37,726 nt of DNA from Schlegelella_A sp035493195 (GCA_035493195.1 DATJIM010000041.1:1-37726), one strand, 5' to 3'. Positions 15,412 through 24,178 are shown, counted from the first letter of the stretch. Notes: generated by a model from the sequence alone, not told the origin. A program made the numbers and translations.

Positions 15412-17109
15412 ATGTCACGCGCCGCCGATCCGCAAGCGCGTTCCTCTCCCGTCCTGCTCCCCGGCTGGCTGACGCACTACCAGCGCGAATGGCTCGGCGC
15501 CGACGTCATCGCCGGCCTGATCGCGGCGGCGATCGTGATCCCGAAGGCGATGGCCTACGCGTCGATCGCCGGGCTGCCGATCCAGATCGGCCTCTACACG
15601 GTGCTCGTGCCGATCGTCATCTACTCGCTGCTCGGCACGTCGCGCGTATTGAGCGTCACCAGCACGACGACGCTGGCGATCCTCGTCGGCGCGCAGCTCG
15701 GCCCGCTCGCCCAATCGGGCGAGGCTGCGATCGTGCTGAGGGCGTCGGCAACCTTGGCGCTTCTGGTCGGCGCATTCCTCGTGATCGCGTGGGCGTTGCG
15801 CCTCGGCTTCGTCGCGAGCTTCATCTCGGAACCGGTGCTCGTCGGCTTCAAGGCCGGGATCGGCTTCGTCATCGTGCTCGATCAGCTGCCGAAGCTGCTC
15901 GGCGTCCATTTCGCCAAGGGCGGCTTCTTCCACAACGTCGCCGCCCTCGTCGATGCCGTGCCGCATCTGCTCGTGCCGACGTTCGTGCTCGGCGCGGCGA
16001 CGTTGCTGCTGCTGGTCGCGCTCGAGCGCTTCGTGCCGAAGGTTCCCGCACCGCTCGTCGCGGTGGCCGTCGGCGTCGCTGCGGTCGCGTTCCTCGGCCT
16101 CGACGCGCACGGCGTCGAGACCGTCGGCACGATTCCGCGCGGCTTGCCGTCGCTGGTGCTTCCCGATCTCGCGCTCGTCGACGAGCTCTGGCCAGGCGCG
16201 TTGGGATGCGCGCTGATGAGCTTCACCGAGTCGATCGCCGCGGCACGCGCGTTCGCGGCGCGCGGCGATCCGCCGCTGCGACCGAACCGCGAGCTCCTCG
16301 CGACGGGCATCGCGAACGCCGGAGGTGCGCTGCTCGGCGCGATGGCTTCGGGCGGCGGAACGTCGCAGACCGCCGTCAACCGGCAGGCCGGCGCGCGCTC
16401 GCAGCTGGCATCGCTCGTCACCGCAGGCATCGCGCTGCTCACGATGCTCGTCCTCGCGCCGCTGATCGGGCTGATGCCGCAGACAACGCTGGCGGCGATC
16501 GTGATCGTCTACTCCGTGGGCCTGATCGAGCCGGCCGCGTTCCGCAGCATCCTCGCGATCCGGCGGACCGAGTTCGTCTGGGCGGTTGCGGCATTCCTCG
16601 GTGTCGTCCTGCTCGGCACGCTGAAAGGGATCCTCGTCGCGATCGCGGTCTCGATGGCGTCGCTCGCGATGCAGGCGGCGACGCCGCAGCTCTACGTCGT
16701 CGGCCGCAAGCGCGGCACCGACGTGTTCCGGGCGCTCAGCGACGACAAGGACGACGAGACCTTCCCGGGCCTGCTCATGCTGCGTCCGGAAGGACGCGTC
16801 TTCTTCGTCAATGCCGAGCGGCTCGGCGACGGCATCCGCGAGCTCGTCGACGAAGCGCAGCCGCGCGTCGTCGCGCTCGACCTGAGCCGCGTCCACGACC
16901 TCGAATACACCGCGCTCAAGATGCTCATCGACGGCGAGCAGCGCATGCGCGATCGCGGCGTGGAGGTCTGGCTCGTCGGCCTCAATCCGGCGGTTCTCGG
17001 GATGGTGCGGCGTTCATCGCTGGCCGCGACGCTCGGGAACGAGAGAATGCACTTCAACCTCGCGACGGCGGTGGCGCGCTACCAAATCCGCAGGTCGGAG
17101 GACGCCTGA
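15412..17109 (+). CDS. SulP family anion transporter with STAS domain
   Basis: Inner-membrane sulfate/bicarbonate-type transporter of about 565 residues. The membrane domain begins with LPGWLTHYQREWLGADVIAGL and the conserved IPKAMAYASIAGLP, then about a dozen helices including GGGTSQTAVNRQAGARSQLA. A cytoplasmic STAS domain follows at roughly residues 425-550 (LRPEGRVFFVNAERL, VVALDLSRVHDLEYTALKML). The ATG at 15412 is chosen; an in-frame GTG at 15367 would add 15 residues and neither has a strong ribosome site. Substrate may be sulfate or another anion. Sulfite oxidation by SorAB elsewhere in the window would produce sulfate, but no operon links them. It is convergent with the diiron-protein gene. 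Confidence 0.92.
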   Translation: MSRAADPQARSSPVLLPGWLTHYQREWLGADVIAGLIAAAIVIPKAMAYASIAGLPIQIGLYTVLVPIVIYSLLGTSRVLSVTSTTTLAILVGAQLGPLAQSGEAAIVLRASATLALLVGAFLVIAWALRLGFVASFISEPVLVGFKAGIGFVIVLDQLPKLLGVHFAKGGFFHNVAALVDAVPHLLVPTFVLGAATLLLLVALERFVPKVPAPLVAVAVGVAAVAFLGLDAHGVETVGTIPRGLPSLVLPDLALVDELWPGALGCALMSFTESIAAARAFAARGDPPLRPNRELLATGIANAGGALLGAMASGGGTSQTAVNRQAGARSQLASLVTAGIALLTMLVLAPLIGLMPQTTLAAIVIVYSVGLIEPAAFRSILAIRRTEFVWAVAAFLGVVLLGTLKGILVAIAVSMASLAMQAATPQLYVVGRKRGTDVFRALSDDKDDETFPGLLMLRPEGRVFFVNAERLGDGIRELVDEAQPRVVALDLSRVHDLEYTALKMLIDGEQRMRDRGVEVWLVGLNPAVLGMVRRSSLAATLGNERMHFNLATAVARYQIRRSEDA

Positions 17110-17138
17110 CCGGCGCTGGCGCAAGCCGCACGCAAAAG

Positions 17139-17981
17139 CTAGGCGGCGTCGAGGGCACCGAGGGTGGAGGCGTTCGATGCGGTCTCGTCGAAGCTCCCGT
17201 GCATCAGCGTGGCCATCGGATACTCGAGGCCGAGCTCGTAGTAGCAATAGGTCGAGCGGATCGCACGACGAACAGTCTCGACCTCCGAGACCGTTGGCGA
17301 CGCGCCGAGCAGCGTCGCGATGACCTCGAGCGCCTCCCACGGATGGGCGTCGTCGTAATGCGCGTGAACGCGGAGCCATCGCGTCGCCGAGATGCGAATC
17401 TCCTCCGGCAGCGATGCGGCATACGTCGGCTTCGAGCAGACCAGCGAGGCCCACTCGCCGGTGAGCCCCTCGACCGCGTAGTTCGTCGCTGCAATCGCGG
17501 TCGCGGTGCTGCCGGAATCGCACACGTACCAGCACCAGTGCGTGAGCGTGTTGGGCACCTCGATGCCGTCGGCAGCCTTGATGTCGTTGAGGGTGAGATC
17601 GACTGCTCGAGCCCAGTCGAGCCAAAGGTCGGCGTGCTTCTGCTCGACGCGGATGTTGTGGATGAGAAATCGGCGCGCCAAGTCCTCGCCAGGCGAATCG
17701 CCGACCCCCAGCTTCTTGAGCGTCATCGCCATGAAGCGGGGAAACTGCTCGATGGTCGGCCACGCGCCGACCAGGAATCTGCGCAAGGCGGCCTTCGGCA
17801 GCCTCGCTTCGCGCATCAAGGCAAAGAAATCGTGCTCAACGATTCGCTGCTTCTGGCGCGTCGTGCTTCGGACGACGTCTTGGAGCCAGCGGGGATAGGT
17901 CCCCAGGTCCTTGAGATCGCCTTCTCGCGTGAACGGCTGCCCCATATGCCGTTGCCCCGTTGTACGTTCGTTTGGGGCCAT
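17139..17981 (-). CDS. TenA/PqqC-like haem-oxygenase-fold iron-containing redox protein
   Basis: All-helical protein of about 280 residues resembling the haem-oxygenase-like diiron oxidase/oxygenase (HDO) group. Candidate metal ligands follow the group's layout: Glu113 and His116 in RVEQKHADLW, Glu171 in NYAVEGLTGEW, and His206, Asp210, His213 in HAHYDDAH, an H-x3-D-x2-H motif. The N-terminal helix VEHDFFALMREARLPKAALRRFLV is also typical. Characterised relatives catalyse unusual oxidations (for example CADD in para-aminobenzoate formation, UndA, BesC), so the substrate cannot be guessed. The start used is ATG at 17981; ATG at 17945 is possible. It stands 60 bases upstream-to-downstream of the hybrid kinase on the same strand and is convergent with sulP. 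Confidence 0.75.
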   Translation of the reverse strand: MAPNERTTGQRHMGQPFTREGDLKDLGTYPRWLQDVVRSTTRQKQRIVEHDFFALMREARLPKAALRRFLVGAWPTIEQFPRFMAMTLKKLGVGDSPGEDLARRFLIHNIRVEQKHADLWLDWARAVDLTLNDIKAADGIEVPNTLTHWCWYVCDSGSTATAIAATNYAVEGLTGEWASLVCSKPTYAASLPEEIRISATRWLRVHAHYDDAHPWEALEVIATLLGASPTVSEVETVRRAIRSTYCYYELGLEYPMATLMHGSFDETASNASTLGALDAA

Positions 17982-18041
17982 TGTCGCGGCCCGGCCCACT
18001 TTCGTGCAATAGGTCGCAGTCGGCGAATCGGGCTCTTCTCG

Positions 18042-20768
18042 TCAGGCGCGTCCTGCGCGCTTGCTGCGCCCATCCAGCACGTCGAGCAGGTCTCGAAAGT
18101 TGACGGGCTTGGTCAGGTAGTCCTCGAAGCCCATGGCGAGCGCCGCTGCGATCTGCTCCGGCAGGGCATCCGCCGAAAGCGCGACGAGCCGGATGGGTGC
18201 GGTCGCGGGGTCCGAGCGCAGCGCTTGTGCTAGGTCAAATCCCGTCATGTCGCCGAGGTGCATGTCGACCAGGATGAGGTCAGGCTGATCGCGGCGCGCC
18301 TTCGCGAATGCGGCCGCGCCGCTGTCGGCGGTATCGAAGGCGACCGCCGGACGGAGACGCACGACCTGACGAACGATCTCGACGTTGACGTCGTTGTCTT
18401 CCGCATACAAGACCCGCAGCGGCGAGTCGAGCTCGCCATGCTGGCTCGGCGGCGCTACTCCGATCGGTTCTTGCGGCCGCTCACTCGACCGCTCGAGCGT
18501 GACGAACGCCGTCGTGCCGACGCCGAGCGCGCTCTCGATGCGCAGCTGGCCGTGCATCAACTCGACCAGGCGCCGCGACAGGACGAGGCCGATGCCGGTA
18601 CCCTCGATCTTCGAGTTCTCGGCACCGAGGCGATTGAATGGTTCGAACAGTTGATCGATCTTGTCGGGCCCCATGCCGACGCCGTCATCCTTGACGAAGA
18701 TTTCGCAGCGCTCCTCGCCGATCTGCCAGCCGACACGAACCTCGCCACCCAGCCGGTTGTACTTGATTGCGTTGCTCAGCAAGTTGACAAGGATCTGGCG
18801 CAGGCGGACACGATCGGCGAGCACCGTGATCGGGTCGTCTCCGTCGAGCCCGATGAAGTCGCTCCGCCTACCCGAGATCCATGTCCTGACGCCCATAGTG
18901 TCGGCGAGCGGAAGCACCATCGAAATCGCATCCTCGATAGTGGTTCGAAGGTCGAGCGGCTCCAGGGTGACCGTCATCTGCCCCGACTCGACCCGCGACA
19001 GATCGAGGACGTCGTTGACGAGGGCGAGCAAGTGCACTCCCGCGTCCTCGATTCGCTGCAGGTGCTCGACGTGCTGCTGCTGCTGCGGCTTCCCGGCATC
19101 GAGCCGCATCAGCCGCGCGAACCCGAGCACCGCGTTCAACGGCGTCCGCAGCTCGTGGCTCATCCGCGACAGAAACTCGCTCTTGGCTCGGTTCGAAGCT
19201 TCGAGCGCCTCACGTGCTTCGCGCTCGGCGCGAGCGTTCTGCAAGTCCGTCACGTCACGCAGGACAGCAGTGACGAGCGTTCCGCGTTCGGTCTCCAGGC
19301 GGGAAAGGGACGCCTCGAGCGGGAACCGCGACCCGTCGGCCCGCTGGCCGAACAGCTCGCGGACTTTGCCGGTCTCGATGTAGTCGAAGCGAAGCTCGCG
19401 GCGCTCGGCCCCGGCTCGCTGCAACGACCCTCGCGGAATGAAGCGCTCGATCCTGGAACCGAGGGCTTCGCTTGCGTCGACGCCGAAGAGCCGTTCCGCG
19501 GCACGATTGAACTGGACGATCCGCTCGTCAGCGTCGATGCTGACGACGCCATCGTTGACGGCGTCGACGAGTCCCGCCATCCGGACCTCGCCTTGACGAA
19601 GCGCCACCTGCATGTTGACGCGCTCGCTGATGTCGAAGAAGGTCGCCACGGCACCCGTGACCCGGCCATTCCGAAACATCGGATGCGACCAGTACTCGAC
19701 CGGGAACGAGGTCCCGTCGGAGCGCCAGAACACTTCGGCGGGAATGTGGAGCGCTCGCCGCTCGCGGTACGAATGCGAGATCGGCGAGCGCTCGGGCAGC
19801 AGCTTCCTGCCGCTCGCGTCCGAATGGTGAACGAGCGCGTGCATCTCGCGGCCGAGCAGATCGGATTCGGCGCGATACCCAAGCATCTGCAGCGCTGAGC
19901 GATTGATGAACGTGCAGCGTCCGGCGACGTCGACTCCGTACAGGCCCTCGGCAGCAGAGTCGAGGATGCGTTGCAACGATTCGGTCCGCAGCCGCACCTC
20001 GTCCTCGGCGGACGCCTGGAGCCGCACGCTGCGCCGCACGAATGCCGATCCGCTCGTTCCGAGCAGCACAGCCATGCCGAGGTTGAACCAGATGAGCAGC
20101 CGCTCGCTCAACCGCGCGGCGTCGGAAAGCTCGGCAGCGAAGCGCGCCTCGAGCGGCGTGAGGATCCCGTTGATTCTCGCGATCTCGCTCTTGAGGTTGA
20201 CGACTTCAGTCGCCTGCAGGTCGCCGGCGAGGACGCGGGCGTGCGCCCTCTCGGCGAGAACGCGCATCTCTTCGACCATACGGTCGCCCTCAGTCCAGGT
20301 CGCGATCGCCTTCGCCATGAAGGGCGTGTGCTGGAACCATCGGAACAGGCGGATCGCGCGACCGATGTCGTCAGGATGGTTGCCTCCGGAAAGGTAGAAC
20401 TCGCGCGTTGCGTCGACGTCGAACTCGGGCTTCTGCATCTCCTCCCGCGCCATGCGATCCCCGTGGGGCATCCTTAGCGAGCTCAGAAAGAGCCTGTAGT
20501 CCTCTTCGCGGTGCGACTCTGCGTAGGTGATCAGGTGCAGTTGGGCATCCTTCTCCCCCTTCGAGTAGAGGCTCTCGCCCGTGACGTAGGAGCGCACCGC
20601 TGACATCAAGTCGATGCTGAACACCGTGACCAGCATCTGCAGCGCAACGATCGAGATGAACACCGAGAGCACCGGCCACGAGCGGCGATGGCTCCAGCGG
20701 CGCACGCGCTCGAGCATCGCCAACGACGCCCACCTGCCTCCTGCTCTCGCGTCGGTGCTTGCTTCCAT
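18042..20768 (-). CDS. Hybrid sensor histidine kinase/response regulator with two PAS domains
   Basis: Membrane-bound signalling protein of 908 residues. Order: TM helix 33-52; periplasmic sensor region about 53-222, predicted helical with no recognised family; TM helix 225-245; PAS1 about 262-385; PAS2 about 392-510; dimerisation domain with phospho-accepting His538 in SHELRTPLNAVLGFARL; ATPase domain with NLLSNAIKYN (662-671), DDGVGMG and GTGIGLVLSRRLVELM; and a C-terminal receiver domain with acceptor Asp835 in LILVDMHLGDM and KPVNF later. The start ATG at 20768 puts the first helix near the N-terminus; longer in-frame sequence upstream looks non-coding. No response regulator or HPt gene lies beside it, so its output partner is elsewhere. 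Confidence 0.93.
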   Translation of the reverse strand: MEASTDARAGGRWASLAMLERVRRWSHRRSWPVLSVFISIVALQMLVTVFSIDLMSAVRSYVTGESLYSKGEKDAQLHLITYAESHREEDYRLFLSSLRMPHGDRMAREEMQKPEFDVDATREFYLSGGNHPDDIGRAIRLFRWFQHTPFMAKAIATWTEGDRMVEEMRVLAERAHARVLAGDLQATEVVNLKSEIARINGILTPLEARFAAELSDAARLSERLLIWFNLGMAVLLGTSGSAFVRRSVRLQASAEDEVRLRTESLQRILDSAAEGLYGVDVAGRCTFINRSALQMLGYRAESDLLGREMHALVHHSDASGRKLLPERSPISHSYRERRALHIPAEVFWRSDGTSFPVEYWSHPMFRNGRVTGAVATFFDISERVNMQVALRQGEVRMAGLVDAVNDGVVSIDADERIVQFNRAAERLFGVDASEALGSRIERFIPRGSLQRAGAERRELRFDYIETGKVRELFGQRADGSRFPLEASLSRLETERGTLVTAVLRDVTDLQNARAEREAREALEASNRAKSEFLSRMSHELRTPLNAVLGFARLMRLDAGKPQQQQHVEHLQRIEDAGVHLLALVNDVLDLSRVESGQMTVTLEPLDLRTTIEDAISMVLPLADTMGVRTWISGRRSDFIGLDGDDPITVLADRVRLRQILVNLLSNAIKYNRLGGEVRVGWQIGEERCEIFVKDDGVGMGPDKIDQLFEPFNRLGAENSKIEGTGIGLVLSRRLVELMHGQLRIESALGVGTTAFVTLERSSERPQEPIGVAPPSQHGELDSPLRVLYAEDNDVNVEIVRQVVRLRPAVAFDTADSGAAAFAKARRDQPDLILVDMHLGDMTGFDLAQALRSDPATAPIRLVALSADALPEQIAAALAMGFEDYLTKPVNFRDLLDVLDGRSKRAGRA

Positions 20769-21039
20769 CGGACGTCCGGAAAGAGTCGGAATCGACAGTC
20801 GATTTCCAGTCGAGCCGCCTCCGGCGCCCGATCCGTCGTGGTCGCGGCGCGCACTGCGAATGCGCGCATGAGGGCGCGTGAGGCGCGGCCGACTGTAACA
20901 GCGCGTGCTGACATCGCGAGGCCGCAGAGCCCGCTGTTTCACCCGTCCGACGCATCGAAGTCGGGGGTTGTGGGACGTAGTTCCCAGATCCGCCAGGGAT
21001 CGTCCCGGCCTGGAGGTCAAGACGACGTGAGCGGCACCC

Positions 21040-21864
21040 TCAAGCCGGCACCGCGACGATGACGCTCGTCGCCTTGAAGAGCGCGATCGCGCGCTTCCCC
21101 GCTGCGAGGCCGAGCGACTTGACGCTGGCTTGGGTGACGATCGCCGCGATGCTGCCGCCGCCGTCGAGGTCGATCACGATTTCGGCGTTGACCGCGCCCG
21201 GCGTGACCGCGCTCACATTGCCGGCGAGCTGGTTGCGGGTCGAGACCTTCGCGCCTTCGAGGTCGGTCGCGACGAGGACCGAGGACGCCTTGACCAGCGC
21301 GATCGCGGTCGACTTGGTGCGCAGGCCGAGCGACCGTGTGCTCTCCTGCGTCACGACGGCGACGATGCGCTGGCCGCCGGCGAGCGTGATCTCGACCTCG
21401 TCGTTGACGGCGCCCGAGCGGAGCGAGGTGACGGTGCCGACGAACTGGTTTCTGGCGCTGGTCTTCATGTTCAGGACCTCCAACAACGAGAAAGGATGGC
21501 CCAGGTCGATCGAGTGGTCGTCGAGAAGCTTCAGGAAGCGACGGTGCGCAGCGTCGATCTGGGCAAAGCGGTCGACGAGCAGCTGCCCTCGCGCGGTCAG
21601 CCGCGTCGAGCCGCCGCCGCGGCCGCCGACGCTGCGTTCGACAAGCGCTTCGCCGGAGAGCGCGTTCATCGCCGCGATCGCGTCCCACGCCGACTTGTAG
21701 CTGATGCCGTACGCCTTCGCCGCACGCGTGATCGAGCCTTCGCTCGCGACCGCGCGCAGGAGGCCGAAGCGCTCGCTGCCACCGAGCGTCTCGTCGCCGA
21801 CCGAGATCCAGACCGAGCCCTGCAGCTCGAGGCGACGCTGGGGCTTGCGCCGACGCGGCGTCAT
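21040..21864 (-). CDS. modE: Molybdate-responsive transcriptional regulator ModE
   Basis: Molybdate-binding repressor/activator of 274 residues. The N-terminal winged-helix domain is seen in GLLRAVASEGSITRAAKAYGISYKSAWDAIAAMN (about 34-67). Two tandem Mop/TOBE molybdate-binding domains follow (about 134-200 and 205-272), each starting with the SARNQF/STRNQL pattern and ending with the IALVKASSVLVA/IALFKATSVIVA strand. It overlaps the modC stop by ATGA (21861-21864) and is thus the last gene of modA-modB-modC-modE. It is likely to regulate its own operon through the sites at 24065-24178 (inference). The 271-base gap between it and the kinase gene further along holds no gene. Confidence 0.96.
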   Translation of the reverse strand: MTPRRRKPQRRLELQGSVWISVGDETLGGSERFGLLRAVASEGSITRAAKAYGISYKSAWDAIAAMNALSGEALVERSVGGRGGGSTRLTARGQLLVDRFAQIDAAHRRFLKLLDDHSIDLGHPFSLLEVLNMKTSARNQFVGTVTSLRSGAVNDEVEITLAGGQRIVAVVTQESTRSLGLRTKSTAIALVKASSVLVATDLEGAKVSTRNQLAGNVSAVTPGAVNAEIVIDLDGGGSIAAIVTQASVKSLGLAAGKRAIALFKATSVIVAVPA

Positions 21865-22550
21865 GTCGCCTCGACCGCGGCAGGAGCGGCGACGACGCGA
21901 CCGCCCTGCAGCTCGACGACGCCGTGCGCGAGATCGCGCAGGTCGTCGTCGTCGTGGGTGATGAGCAGCATCGGAACGCGCAGCTGCGCCTGCAGCTCCT
22001 TCAGTTCACCGCGCAGGCGCCGCGCAAGCGCCTTGTCGAGCGCGGCGAACGGCTCGTCGAGCAGCAGCGCATCCGGCCCGTTGACGAGCGCGCGAGCGAG
22101 CGCGGTGCGCTGGCGCTGGCCGCCCGAGAGCTGGTGCGGATAGTGACCGGCGACGGCGGCGAGATGGAACGTCGCGATCCAGCGCTCGACGGCGGCGTCG
22201 GCGAACGAGCGTGCCGGGTTCAGCCAGCCGCGGCGCAGGCCGAACGCGATGTTCTGGCGAACCGTCAGATGCGGGAAGAGCGCGTAGTCCTGGAACACGT
22301 AGCCGAGCCGACGCTCCTGCGCGGACAAGGAGATGCGCGATGCGCTGTCGTACAGCGCCCGGTCGGCGACGACGACGCGGCCGCGATCTGGGCGCGCGAT
22401 GCCGGCGATCATCTTCAGGGTCTGCGTCTTGCCGGCACCCGACGCGCCGTGGAGGACGAGCCGCTCGGCGTCGCTCGCGAAGCGAACCTCCAGATCGAAT
22501 CTCGTCCGCTCGTGGACCAACGCACGGTGCAGCTCGACGTCCCAGATCAC
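21861..22550 (-). CDS. modC: Molybdate ABC transporter ATP-binding protein ModC (short form)
   Basis: ATPase subunit of the molybdate importer, 229 residues. Walker A GASGAGKT (35-42), Q-loop YVFQDYALFPHLTVRQN, signature LSGGQRQRTALARAL (141-155), Walker B ALLLDEPFAALD (161-172) and switch histidine in LLITHDDDDL are all present. It ends about 120 residues earlier than the E. coli protein, lacking the C-terminal Mop/TOBE domain that senses molybdate. In this operon Mop domains remain only in ModE. Ten bases separate it from modB and it overlaps modE by four. Confidence 0.95.
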   Translation of the reverse strand: MIWDVELHRALVHERTRFDLEVRFASDAERLVLHGASGAGKTQTLKMIAGIARPDRGRVVVADRALYDSASRISLSAQERRLGYVFQDYALFPHLTVRQNIAFGLRRGWLNPARSFADAAVERWIATFHLAAVAGHYPHQLSGGQRQRTALARALVNGPDALLLDEPFAALDKALARRLRGELKELQAQLRVPMLLITHDDDDLRDLAHGVVELQGGRVVAAPAAVEAT

Positions 22551-22560
22551 CGTGGCAGCC

Positions 22561-23238
22561 TCAACTGCCGCGGGCGGCGACGCGCCCGGGAACGAGCCGT
22601 CCTGCCGCGAGCAGCACCGCGACGCAGACGATCGACGTCACCGCGACGAGGAAGTTGGCGGCATCGTCCTGCCCCGCCTGCACCGCTTCGTAGACCGCGA
22701 TCGACATCGTCTGCGTGCGCCCTGGGATGCTGCCCGCGACCATCAGTGTCGCGCCGAATTCGCCGAGCGCACGGGCGAACGAGAGCAGCAGGCCGGCGAG
22801 GATGCCGCGCCAGGCGAGCGGCAGGGTGACGCGAAAGAAGATCGCGACTTCGTGGACGCCGACCGTGCGCGCCGCGTCCTCGAGCTGCGGGTCGACCGTC
22901 TCGAACGCTGCGCGCGCCGCCTTGAAGACGAGCGGGAACGCGACCACCATCGCCGCAATCACCGCGCCCTGCCAGGTGAAGATCAGGCGGATGCCGAAGT
23001 GCTCGATCAGCCAGGCGCCGAACGCGCCGTGCGATCCGAGCAGGACGAGCAGGTAATAGCCGAGTACCGTCGGCGGCATCACCATCGGCAGCGTCAGCAC
23101 GGCGTCGACGACGTCGCGGCCGGGGAAGCGCCCGCGCGCGATCGCGTAGCCCACCGCGACGCCGAGGACGAGATTGAGCGCAGTCGCCCAACCGGCGACC
23201 TTGAGCGTCAGCGCGAGCGCGATCCAGGCTGCCTCCAT
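22561..23238 (-). CDS. modB: Molybdate ABC transporter permease ModB
   Basis: Inner-membrane permease of 225 residues with about five helices. Family signatures include LTLPMVMPPTVLGYYLLVLLG, the coupling loop AARTVGVHEVAIFFRVTLPLAWRGILAG, and FARALGEFGATLMVAGSIPGRTQTMSIAVYE, which is diagnostic for ModB. The start is ATG at 23238 (MEAAWIALALTLKV), which opens into the first helix; in-frame sequence upstream belongs to the antisense of modA. It is 22 bases from modA and 10 from modC in one operon. Confidence 0.96.
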   Translation of the reverse strand: MEAAWIALALTLKVAGWATALNLVLGVAVGYAIARGRFPGRDVVDAVLTLPMVMPPTVLGYYLLVLLGSHGAFGAWLIEHFGIRLIFTWQGAVIAAMVVAFPLVFKAARAAFETVDPQLEDAARTVGVHEVAIFFRVTLPLAWRGILAGLLLSFARALGEFGATLMVAGSIPGRTQTMSIAVYEAVQAGQDDAANFLVAVTSIVCVAVLLAAGRLVPGRVAARGS

Positions 23239-23260
23239 CGTCGAGAGTGTGCCGCGCCCG

Positions 23261-24043
23261 TCAGGGCTTGCCGAAGCCGTACTTCGCGAGCACCGCCTGC
23301 GCGGGCGCCGAGAGCAGGTACTCGATGAACTTCGCCGCGAGCTGCACATTCGGGCTCGCCGCGATCGATGCCGCGGGATAGCGCACCGGTGTCTGCGTCG
23401 GCACGGTGAGCGCGACCTTGACCTTGTCGGGCATCAGCGCTGCGTCGGTCGCATAAACAAAGGCGGCATCGACCTCGGCGCGCGCGACGTAGTCGAGCGC
23501 CTGGCGCACGTTGTTGGCGCCGACCATCTTCGGCTCGATGACCGACCAGAGCCCCGCTGCTTCGAGGACACCCTTCGTGTAGCGTCCGACCGGAACGCTC
23601 GCCGGCAAGCCGATCGCGATTCGCTGGTAGCTCGCCTGCGCAAGATCGGCGAGCGCCTTCGGCGCGTTTGCGACCGAGCCCGGCACGATCACGACGAGCG
23701 TGTTGGAGACGACGTCGCGACGCCGCGCAGCCTGCACGATGCCCTGACGCTGCGCCTGGTCCATCGTTTCCTCGTCGGCGCTGACGAAGACGTCGACAGG
23801 CGCACCGCCCTTCGCGATCTGCTGCAGCAGCGCGCCCGAAGCGCCGAAGTTGAACAGCACCTTGGTGCCGGGGTGGGCGGCCTCGAACAGCGGCCCGACC
23901 TCCTTGAACGCGTTGGTGAGGCTCGCCGCCGCCGAGACGGTGAGGTCCGCTGCGTGCGCCGCAGTGGCGCCAGCGGCCAGCACGACCAAGGCGAGCGCGC
24001 GGCGCGCGGCGGCGACGCTCCAGGGCCGCGACGAGCGATTCAT
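23261..24043 (-). CDS. modA: Molybdate ABC transporter periplasmic binding protein ModA
   Basis: Binds molybdate (and tungstate) in the periplasm for delivery to ModBC; 260 residues. A Sec signal (MNRSSRPWSVAAARRALALVVLAAGATAAHA, cleavage about 31) is followed by the family opening DLTVSAAASLTNAFKEVGPLFE, FGASGALLQQIAKGGAPVDVFVSADEETM, and the ligand-contacting GANNVRQALDYVARAEVDAAFVYATDA. The ATG at 24043 is set by the signal peptide. It is the first gene of the modABCE operon. The ATG lies about 20 bases from the candidate ModE operator at 24065-24088. Confidence 0.96.
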   Translation of the reverse strand: MNRSSRPWSVAAARRALALVVLAAGATAAHAADLTVSAAASLTNAFKEVGPLFEAAHPGTKVLFNFGASGALLQQIAKGGAPVDVFVSADEETMDQAQRQGIVQAARRRDVVSNTLVVIVPGSVANAPKALADLAQASYQRIAIGLPASVPVGRYTKGVLEAAGLWSVIEPKMVGANNVRQALDYVARAEVDAAFVYATDAALMPDKVKVALTVPTQTPVRYPAASIAASPNVQLAAKFIEYLLSAPAQAVLAKYGFGKP

Positions 24044-24064
24044 CTTCGAGGGCTCCGAGAGGAT

Positions 24065-24088
24065 CGATATATACGGCTTTATACGGCG
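24065..24088. promoter_or_regulatory. Candidate ModE operator 1 (modA-proximal)
   Basis: CGATATATA - 6 bases - TATACGGCG. The half-sites are related by imperfect dyad symmetry (6 of 9 positions) and resemble the ModE consensus CGnTATATA-spacer-TATAnnnCG. It starts 22 bases before the modA ATG on the other strand and contains AT-rich sequence that could also be the modA -10 box. ModE is encoded in the same operon. The match is by eye only. Confidence 0.5.
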
Positions 24089-24120
24089 CTTGGTCCTGAC
24101 GCCGTCAGAGGAATACCAAG
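24089..24120. repeat. Nested inverted repeat between the two candidate ModE sites
   Basis: Outer arms CTTGGT (24089-24094) and ACCAAG (24115-24120) enclose inner arms CTGAC (24096-24100) and GTCAG (24104-24108) around a GCC loop. It could form a bulged hairpin in RNA from either strand or be a second regulator's site. It does not look like the longer Moco riboswitch as far as I can see. Confidence 0.45.
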
Positions 24121-24154
24121 GAGAGCAGCATCGAGGTGGAGCTCTGGCTCGATT

Positions 24155-24178
24155 CGCTATATATGCGTAGCTATCGCG
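24155..24178. promoter_or_regulatory. Candidate ModE operator 2 (moeA-proximal)
   Basis: CGCTATATA - 6 bases - GCTATCGCG, imperfect dyad (6 of 9 positions) with the same spacing as the first site 90 bases away. It lies in the 301-base region between the divergent modA and moeA starts, closer to moeA, so one regulator could control both transporter and cofactor-insertion genes. Confidence 0.45.

Noticed and set aside
14313..18233. Open frame of about 1300 codons on the plus strand
   Set aside because: Low-complexity R/A/G-rich translation overlapping the methyltransferase, SulP and diiron-protein genes, which have clear domain matches in other frames.
24089..24120. Moco riboswitch upstream of modA or moeA
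   Set aside because: The hairpin is much shorter than the known Moco RNA and I could not find its other stems; left as an inverted repeat only.
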